From Candidatus Zixiibacteriota bacterium (GTDB taxonomy: Bacteria > Zixibacteria > MSB-5A5 > GN15 > FEB-12): a DNA stretch of 25,881 nt. Positions 7,562 to 13,348 of this stretch are shown in pieces; position 1 is the stretch's first letter; each line of letters starts with the position of its first letter. The translations under genes and the position numbers were made by a program. The notes under the pieces were generated by a model. It saw only the letters and a list, made by a program, of their open reading frames with translations. It was not told the origin of the DNA and ran no database searches. Where the stretch lies: positions 1-25,881 of the forward strand of contig QNAG01000006.1 of assembly GCA_003641415.1 (NCBI GenBank). Direction: 5' to 3'.

Positions 7562-8382
7562 ACCGCTCAACATATATCCTCACAGCGATTGTAGTCTTGC
7601 TGTTCATTGTAAGCTGGACGCTTAAGGCAGTATCCTTATCGGGTGAGGTTGATGACAACATTACACGCGGTTTCTTAATTACGATATCAGCGTTTCTTAC
7701 TTTAGCTATTTTTTCGTTTCTGTACAAAGACAATCCATTTTACAAGTTTGCGGAGCATCTTTTTGTTGGTGTCTCGGCAGCGTTTTGGATGTGTCAAGGG
7801 TTCTGGTCAACATTGGTGGGTAACCTTTTCCCGCGTTTGTCCGAGGGGCTATCGAACTTCTTTATGGTTCCTTATCAATATAGTCCATACAATATAACCT
7901 ACTGGATTCCGGTAATTTTGGGGCTTTTGTTGCTAATGCGTTTGTCGTCAAAGGCTGGCTGGCTTTCACGATGGCCACTGGCTTTTATCGTAGGTACTAC
8001 TGCCGGACTTAATTTTATTCGCTATCTTCGCTCTGATTTCGTCGTTCAGGTTTCGTCTACATTCGTACCTTTACTTGGCAATGAATCTCACCCGTGGACA
8101 GGTATTGGCGACTTTTTCTCGCATCTGTCGTTGTCTGCTTCCGGACAATTTATGATGATATTGGCCAACTGGATTATTTTCTTAGGGGTCATCTGTGGTT
8201 TGATATATTTCTTCTTTTCCAAGGAACACAAAGGCGTCTTTGGTTTTGCTTCGCGAATAGGTATTTGGGTTTTAATGATTACATTTGGGGCTTCGTTTGG
8301 TTATACTGTCATGGGGCGTATTTCACTTCTAGTGGGGCGTCTTACGTTCCTTTTTAGAGATTGGTTGGAAATAATAAGTTAA
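7558..8382 (+). CDS. D2: seven-TM membrane protein with conserved loops (copy 2)
   Basis: 274 residues, paralogue of D1 with an extra N-terminal hydrophobic helix (about 7-23) before the common six-helix core. Shared motifs are SFLYKDNPFYK (53-63), EHLFVGVSA (66-74), SRWPLAF (137-143), FSKEHKGVFG (220-229) and FGASFGYTVM (243-252). The region between helices 4 and 5 is about 30 residues longer than in D1. It overlaps C2 by four bases (ATGA), and GGGAG lies about ten bases before the ATG. The added helix here coincides with the helix missing from the N terminus of C2. Function unknown; predicted membrane-core subunit. Confidence 0.85.
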   Translation: MNRSTYILTAIVVLLFIVSWTLKAVSLSGEVDDNITRGFLITISAFLTLAIFSFLYKDNPFYKFAEHLFVGVSAAFWMCQGFWSTLVGNLFPRLSEGLSNFFMVPYQYSPYNITYWIPVILGLLLLMRLSSKAGWLSRWPLAFIVGTTAGLNFIRYLRSDFVVQVSSTFVPLLGNESHPWTGIGDFFSHLSLSASGQFMMILANWIIFLGVICGLIYFFFSKEHKGVFGFASRIGIWVLMITFGASFGYTVMGRISLLVGRLTFLFRDWLEIIS

Positions 8383-8409
8383 GTTTTTTTGATAAATGGA
8401 AGGAGCAAT

Positions 8410-9813
8410 ATGAGTAATAAGCTTCTATTGATTCTATGTCTGTTACTTGTGTTAGGTGGTGCTCCAGCATGGGCTCAGGGGGTCGATCCACCAGATACAA
8501 TGGTGGCGGTTGGCTCCATGGTCTTGTCACCCCCGGCTGTAGTATCCATGCTTCAGGCGAAGGATCAGGAAAACGATCATGGTCATGCTATTGATCTCTC
8601 TTGGGAGCTCTCGGTAGATGACGGTGGCGGGAACAAGTCTGTATTGTTGTATGAAATTTTCCTGTGGAAGCCATTTCTGTACGACACTATTCAGACACTC
8701 CGAGATCAGGTTGGGGTCGCCCATGGGCACTTGATACAAGGTGATGACGACAGCAGGGACTGGAAAGAAGAGTTCCGTCGTTCACGGGAAGAATTCGATG
8801 CGTTGATTGAACGTTTACCGGATGCCCATAAAGCTTACCCTAAAGATGGTGAGTTTTTGAATGTGGGTAAGGTGCCGTGCGGTGAAAAAGCTTTCAAACA
8901 TATTGGTAGCAAGACCCGCGAGTCTGGAGACTTTCTGCCGGACTACACCGATCTTTATTACCGTGTTGACGCCGTGACAGCCAACTCTGAGATAAGATCA
9001 TCATCGGAAATTATCGGGCCGGTTCAGTGTTATGGCCAGTGGTTCAACACAGGGCGCAAGCCGGTTCTGGCAGCAGTACTTATCTTCGGTTTCCTGACGC
9101 TGTTTTACGTCCAACGTGCCCGCAAAGGTGCCAATCTCTACGTGCGTCCTATTGGGGGAATTGAGGCTGTTGATGATGCCATTGGTCGTGCTACTGAAAT
9201 GGGACGTCCGATTCTGTACGTGATGGGTTTGGGAACGGCTGCTGATGTGGCCACGATTGCATCATTCACTATTCTGGGCAGAGTGGCTAAAAGCGTTGCT
9301 GAATATCAGACACAGTTAATCGTTCCAACGTATGATCCTATTGTTATGTCTGTAGCCCAAGAGGTAGTTAAATCATCATATATGGATGCTGGCCGCGCCG
9401 ATGCTTACAATGAAGACATTGTCTTTTTTGTAACGCAATCGCAATTTGCTTATGTTGCTGCTGTTAACGGTATCATGCTTCGTGATCTGCCGGCAACATG
9501 CGTTTATATGGGCAAGTTCTTTGCCGAGTCTCTATTGCTGGCCGAGACCGGTTCGCTGGCGGGATCAATCCAGATTGCCGGTACTGATGAAATCGCTCAG
9601 ATTCCGTTTTTTATTGTGGCTTGTGACTATACTTTAATAGGTGAAGAGCTTTATGCAGCTTCAGCGTATCTCGGTCGTGAACCAGTTCTACTGGGATCGC
9701 TGAAAGCTCAGGATTACGCTAAAGCGGCAATACTAATTTTTGCAATACTGGGATTGGTTTCAGCCAACCTGGATTTCAGTTACTTCACCGAACTTTTCCA
9801 CGTGACAAATTAG
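8410..9813 (+). CDS. A3: secreted-FN3, membrane-anchored protein with an insertion (copy 3)
   Basis: 467 residues from the ATG at 8410, chosen over an in-frame TTG at 8389 because AAGGAG lies just upstream and a clean signal peptide results (MSNKLLLILCLLLVLGG, cleavage after AWA). The FN3-like region is interrupted by roughly 85 extra residues (about 91-175) rich in charge, with a probable helix DWKEEFRRSREEFDALIERL. The exterior part has two cysteines (157 and 207), absent from the same region of A1 and A2, which could form a disulfide. The TM helix is about 216-234, then RARKG and the conserved cytoplasmic domain (GIEAVDDAIGRATEMG, AGRADAY, ESLLLAETGS, CDYTLIGEEL), then a terminal helix. 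It is the most diverged A copy. Function unknown. Confidence 0.85.
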   Translation: MSNKLLLILCLLLVLGGAPAWAQGVDPPDTMVAVGSMVLSPPAVVSMLQAKDQENDHGHAIDLSWELSVDDGGGNKSVLLYEIFLWKPFLYDTIQTLRDQVGVAHGHLIQGDDDSRDWKEEFRRSREEFDALIERLPDAHKAYPKDGEFLNVGKVPCGEKAFKHIGSKTRESGDFLPDYTDLYYRVDAVTANSEIRSSSEIIGPVQCYGQWFNTGRKPVLAAVLIFGFLTLFYVQRARKGANLYVRPIGGIEAVDDAIGRATEMGRPILYVMGLGTAADVATIASFTILGRVAKSVAEYQTQLIVPTYDPIVMSVAQEVVKSSYMDAGRADAYNEDIVFFVTQSQFAYVAAVNGIMLRDLPATCVYMGKFFAESLLLAETGSLAGSIQIAGTDEIAQIPFFIVACDYTLIGEELYAASAYLGREPVLLGSLKAQDYAKAAILIFAILGLVSANLDFSYFTELFHVTN

Positions 9814-9826
9814 CAGGAGTGGATAT

Positions 9827-10645
9827 ATGAAAAGACAATTGCCATTCGTGCTGGTGTTCATTTTCGGCCTCTTCATGATGTTTCAATATTTTGTTCCCCA
9901 TGAAATATCGGAGTGGATATACGAATTCCTGCTGGATTGGATCGTTATCATCGGGATTTTCGCACTGGCACTGGGTCTCTGGTCATTGTTCCGTGTATCA
10001 GTAGACAAAATTAAAATGCGTAAGGATAATTGGGGGTACTCATACATAACTTTAGCCGGGCTGTTCGTTATGGTAGCTTTCGGGTTCACGCATCGTGTGG
10101 CTGATGCCTGGGGTTTATATTTTATTTGGATTCTCCTTTCGCTACTGTGTCTTGGATCACTGATGCAGTTGAGAGCCGCAACGAATTCCAGACAAAAGAA
10201 AATGTACTTCGCCAGTGCTTTGATTCTTCTGATTTTATCAACCCTTGTGGCTGTTTTTGATGATACCTGGCGGTTTTATTTCTATACGGCCGAGGGATTG
10301 GAAAACAGTATGTTTCGAGCTTTCTTCGACTACATTCTGTTACCAATCCTTTCGACAATGTTTGCATTGTTGGCATTTTTTATAGCTTCAGCAGCCTATA
10401 GAGCTTTTCGAGCTCGTAATGTGCTGGCTACGCTGTTGTTATTAGCTGCTTTACTGGTTATGATACGGTTTAACCCGTGGATACAAGGTGACGAAGCTTG
10501 GGCTTCGAAAGCGTCCAACTGGCTTATGAACGTGCCCAATCTGGCCGCACAGCGGGCAATCGTCATTGGCATCGGGTTAGGTATTGTGGCTACTGCGTTG
10601 AAAGTTATCCTCGGTATTGAACGTGGATACATGGGGAAAGGTTAG
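9827..10645 (+). CDS. B3: eight-TM membrane protein with two inserted helices (copy 3)
   Basis: 272 residues, paralogue of B1 and B2 but about 50 residues longer. The extra length sits between the third and fourth family helices and adds two hydrophobic segments (about 95-113 and 126-143) joined by a basic loop (RAATNSRQKK). The family core follows unchanged: MFALLAFFIASAAYRAFRA (178-196), ATLLLLA, AQRAIVIGIGLG and LGIERGYMG. The ribosome binding site AGGAG is seven bases before the ATG. C3 begins eight bases after its stop. Function unknown; predicted membrane-core subunit of the copy 3 complex. Confidence 0.85.
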   Translation: MKRQLPFVLVFIFGLFMMFQYFVPHEISEWIYEFLLDWIVIIGIFALALGLWSLFRVSVDKIKMRKDNWGYSYITLAGLFVMVAFGFTHRVADAWGLYFIWILLSLLCLGSLMQLRAATNSRQKKMYFASALILLILSTLVAVFDDTWRFYFYTAEGLENSMFRAFFDYILLPILSTMFALLAFFIASAAYRAFRARNVLATLLLLAALLVMIRFNPWIQGDEAWASKASNWLMNVPNLAAQRAIVIGIGLGIVATALKVILGIERGYMGKG

Positions 10646-10653
10646 GAGGTCTC

Positions 10654-11535
10654 ATGGGCATCTTCGACAAATTGATGAAGCTGGACCGACGCTGGGTCTT
10701 TCTCCTGTTGGCCGTTGTTTGTGTGTGGTCCTATGTTGTTCCGTTCGATATCCCAATCAGGACAGAACCGGAATCGGAAGCAATCTATTCCTTCATAGAC
10801 AGCCTGCCGCCGGGTGATATCGTTTTTATTGCTATTGACTATGATCCCAACAACTTGGCTGAGCTGCACCCGATGACGTATGCCGTTGTTGAGCATTGTT
10901 GGCGGAAAGAACTGAAGGTTATTTTTACTGCCCTGTCTCAAAATGGTCCCGGTATGGCTGATCAGGCTATCCGAGATATCAGTGACTCGCTCTTAGTAGA
11001 CAAAGTGTATAACGGAGTGGAATTCAAAGGACGGGAAATTATCAGGGGAAAAGATTATTGTTTCCTTGGGTACAAACCCTACTATGCTCTGATTATTCTT
11101 GGTATGGGACAAGATTTCCGCCTGCCGTTTCCCACTGACTACTATGGCACGCCACTTGATTCTGTAGAAATGATGAAAGGCGTAATAAACTACGATCAAG
11201 TGGCCTGTGTGATTGATCTGTCGGGTGGTAGTATTACTGATGCCTGGATATCATACGGCCAGGGAAGGTTCAACTTCCCGTTAGCTTTGGGTCTTACAGG
11301 TGTTATGACGGCTCAGTACTATCCCTATCTCGGTTCTGGCCAGATTTTCGGGATTATGGGCGGACTGTTGGGAGCAGCCCAGTACGAAGAAATGGCTGAT
11401 AATCCTGGCCGTGCAAAGGAGGGAATGAGGGTTCAGTTGTTTGCTCACCTGGTAATTATTTTCTTTATCGTTGTTGGTAATATTGGCTACTTCGTAACGC
11501 GATATAGACAGAAGAAACAGAAGGAGGTCAGCTAA
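10654..11535 (+). CDS. C3: membrane-anchored extracytoplasmic Rossmann-like protein (copy 3)
   Basis: 293 residues, shortest C paralogue. Only one N-terminal TM helix remains (about 14-30), preceded by the basic KLMKLDRR, so the soluble domain (about 32-260) should lie outside the cytoplasm. A C-terminal helix (about 264-281) leads to RYRQKKQK. Family motifs are IDYDP (61-65), ELHPM (70-74), GIMGGLLGAAQYE (233-245) and AHLVII. The soluble part aligns with C1 and C2 throughout, so the difference is loss or gain of N-terminal helices, not truncation of the domain. A strong site AGGAGGT lies four bases before the ATG. D3 begins immediately after the stop codon. Function unknown. Confidence 0.83.
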   Translation: MGIFDKLMKLDRRWVFLLLAVVCVWSYVVPFDIPIRTEPESEAIYSFIDSLPPGDIVFIAIDYDPNNLAELHPMTYAVVEHCWRKELKVIFTALSQNGPGMADQAIRDISDSLLVDKVYNGVEFKGREIIRGKDYCFLGYKPYYALIILGMGQDFRLPFPTDYYGTPLDSVEMMKGVINYDQVACVIDLSGGSITDAWISYGQGRFNFPLALGLTGVMTAQYYPYLGSGQIFGIMGGLLGAAQYEEMADNPGRAKEGMRVQLFAHLVIIFFIVVGNIGYFVTRYRQKKQKEVS

Positions 11536-12342
11536 ATGGATTTCTATACTTTCCTCTGGATGACCTTTGCGGTTTTTGTAACACTGGCAACTTTTTCCTT
11601 CTTATATAAGGACAACCCGTTCTATAAGTTCGCAGAGCATTTGGTTGTTGGCGTATCAGCAGGATATTTCGTTATTATTCTCTGGCATAATGCGCTAGTG
11701 CCGAATCTATTTCAGAAACTTGCTGATGGTGACTGGTATTTCATTTGGCTTAACTCATCACAGCCTTGGTATATTATCCCAGCCATTCTGGGTGTGTTGA
11801 TGTGGACGCGTTTTTCAAAAGACTATGGTTGGGTGTCACGCTGGCCTATGGCCCTGTACATTGGTATCTCTACCGGTATCGCTATTCCACTTGAGATGGC
11901 CAATCGTGTCAACAAGCAGTTATATGCTATGATGGCAGATATCGACTGGAGTCATTTCTTTGGTACTAATGGGTTTGATTTACTTGACGTCAACAGTGGT
12001 TTATCACAGGTTATCATTTTCGTTGGTGCGGCAGCTGCTCTTATCTATTTCTTTTTCTCAAAAGAACACACCGGTTTGTTTGGGAAAATAGCAACAGTAG
12101 GAATATGGACCCTTATGATCGGATTCGGAGCTTCTTTTGGCTTCACAGTCATGGCGCGTATTTCACTGTTCATTAACCGCGTTCAGGATGTAGGTGACTG
12201 GAGTGAAGCAGCTTGGGACTCAACTAATTCCAATTATGGAGCCGGATTTCAAATCGTGTTCTGGTTAATGGTTGCAATTGTGATCGGTTATATTATAAAT
12301 GAGTTGCGCCAGTTTACTAAAACAAGATCACGAGCGAGTTAG
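11536..12342 (+). CDS. D3: seven-TM membrane protein with C-terminal extra helix (copy 3)
   Basis: 268 residues, last gene of the operon. The six-helix D core is followed by an extension with a seventh hydrophobic segment (about 239-254) and a basic tail (TKTRSRAS). Family motifs are SFLYKDNPFYK (21-31), EHLVVGVSAGY (34-44), SRWPMA (101-106), FSKEHTGLFG (174-183) and FGASFGFTVM (197-206). The start abuts the C3 stop, and AGGAGGT lies eight to nine bases upstream, inside the end of C3. A strong intrinsic terminator begins about 20 bases after the stop. Function unknown. Confidence 0.85.
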   Translation: MDFYTFLWMTFAVFVTLATFSFLYKDNPFYKFAEHLVVGVSAGYFVIILWHNALVPNLFQKLADGDWYFIWLNSSQPWYIIPAILGVLMWTRFSKDYGWVSRWPMALYIGISTGIAIPLEMANRVNKQLYAMMADIDWSHFFGTNGFDLLDVNSGLSQVIIFVGAAAALIYFFFSKEHTGLFGKIATVGIWTLMIGFGASFGFTVMARISLFINRVQDVGDWSEAAWDSTNSNYGAGFQIVFWLMVAIVIGYIINELRQFTKTRSRAS

Positions 12343-12363
12343 AGTAAATAAATAAATCTTTAG

Positions 12364-12401
12364 AAAAAACCGCTGAGTTTCAATACTCAGTGGTTTTTTT
12401 T
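12364..12401 (+). terminator. Intrinsic terminator of the A-B-C-D operon
   Basis: The arms CCGCTGAGT and ACTCAGTGG form a nine-pair stem (one G-T pair) around a six-base loop, extended by A-T pairs and followed by a run of eight T. This is a textbook rho-independent terminator 20 bases after the stop of D3. Confidence 0.92.
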
Positions 12402-12854
12402 GTTGATTAGATATTTATTTGATATAACTATTGTTAATAATAAAGTCTGAGGAGTATAACCTCTAAAGCATAAGTAATTGAGACCCTTAAATGAAGTTAA
12501 ATAATATAGCGAGCTGCCAGTTTCAAGGATATTATTGGTGGTGTATGGGGGGAGAGTTTGGTATTTCTTGTTTCTCTTTGAGTAAGCGAGAGTTACGCAA
12601 TGTCGATAAGGGCAGCGTAATGTATTGATATATAGGAGGATAGCTAAGAAAATATATTTTATAAAAGTAAGTTATTGTCAAACTTAACATTAAGTGAAGT
12701 TTTTTTGCTTTACTTGAAGATTTAGCTTGACATACGGTAAAGTTTTCCTGTCTTTTTCTCTGGAGGAACCAAGGCGGTGTTATTTCAGAATGACCGTCTG
12801 CTTGAGTAGGCAAGGGTAGCCACAGCGCAAGCACAGGGAAAGTGAGGTAGGATT
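12402..12854. other. AT-rich intergenic stretch, about 450 bases
   Basis: No convincing gene or RNA was recognised. It holds an imperfect hairpin (12692-12715, arms AAGTGAAG and CTTTACTT around a T-rich loop) and a perfect TTGACA at 12727-12732 with no matching -10 box at 16-18 bases. The last 90 bases before the gene at 12855 are clearly less AT-rich and may be its leader. A minus-strand ORF across it has no ribosome binding site and an implausible composition. Confidence 0.5.
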
Positions 12855-13202
12855 ATGGCTCGGCCAAGAAAGACCGACCGATTCAAAACCATCACCGAAA
12901 ATGCAGCGAGTTCAGGGAACGGGGGGAGGAAGAAAGGTAAGCTATCCAATGCGGAGGCTCGCCGTGAGTATCAGCGTCGGTATTACCAGATGCACAAGGA
13001 AAAGGCAAAGGAGTACCAGAGGCAATACAATCTGACTCACAAAAAGAAAGCTCGTGGAGGAGTGGGAGTACCCAGCTTCGAATGCCCGCGTGAGGTTGTT
13101 AGAACTACATTCAATAGTTTTGACATTATGCACGCACCCGTTGAGAAGACTCTTGAGATGCTTGAAAAAATTATTAAGGGCGAGCGGTTCTTTACTATGT
13201 AG
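12855..13202 (+). CDS. Small, highly basic protein of unknown function
   Basis: 115 residues, not recognised as a named family. The N terminus MARPRKTDRFK and a GGRKKGK stretch are strongly basic. Residues about 31-66 contain two similar arginine/tyrosine-rich helical units (EYQRRYYQMHKEKAKEYQRQYN), a pattern seen in assorted small phage and bacterial DNA-associated proteins. The C-terminal third (TFNSFDIMHAPVEKTLEMLEKIIKGE) looks like a separate short helix. Nucleic-acid binding is a reasonable inference from charge alone. GAGG lies seven bases before the ATG. It stands alone between the operon terminator and ppdK. It could be an accessory gene; no integrase or other mobility gene is nearby. 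Confidence 0.6.
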   Translation: MARPRKTDRFKTITENAASSGNGGRKKGKLSNAEARREYQRRYYQMHKEKAKEYQRQYNLTHKKKARGGVGVPSFECPREVVRTTFNSFDIMHAPVEKTLEMLEKIIKGERFFTM

Positions 13203-13348
13203 TCATATCAAATGACATCTTTTTGGTGTCCGCAGCATACTTACTTAGTGTCTTTATTATTTTGATTCTGTTTAATATTGCTCGGGGAATAGCTTTTTAG
13301 TACATTCGGCAGATGAGAAATGGGAATTATAATTTTTGAGGGAAAAGT

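Larger units (their letters stand above)
1080..12342 (+). other. Twelve-gene operon: three tandem diverged copies of a four-gene membrane block (A-B-C-D x3)
   Basis: Copy 1 is 1080-4691, copy 2 is 4691-8382 and copy 3 is 8410-12342. Each holds the same four protein families in the same order. Adjacent genes are 0-27 bases apart or overlap by 1-8 bases, no terminator is visible inside, and a strong intrinsic terminator follows the last gene, so the whole set reads as one transcript. By eye, copies 1 and 2 resemble each other more than either resembles copy 3, most clearly in the A core domain. The pattern implies block duplication followed by divergence. The function is unknown; a multi-subunit inner-membrane complex is the simplest inference. 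Confidence 0.85.

Noticed and set aside
8389..8409. TTG start for A3
   Set aside because: It adds seven residues before a normal signal peptide and moves the start away from the AAGGAG site that serves the ATG at 8410.
1080..12342. Assembly artefact or recent duplication as the explanation for the three copies
   Set aside because: The copies differ throughout at the protein level, have different lengths, insertions, start codons and junctions, and share no long identical DNA, so they are old paralogues.
12532..12834. Minus-strand 100-codon frame in the gap after the operon
   Set aside because: Its composition is unlike a protein, it has no ribosome binding site, and it lies antisense to the likely leader of the gene at 12855.
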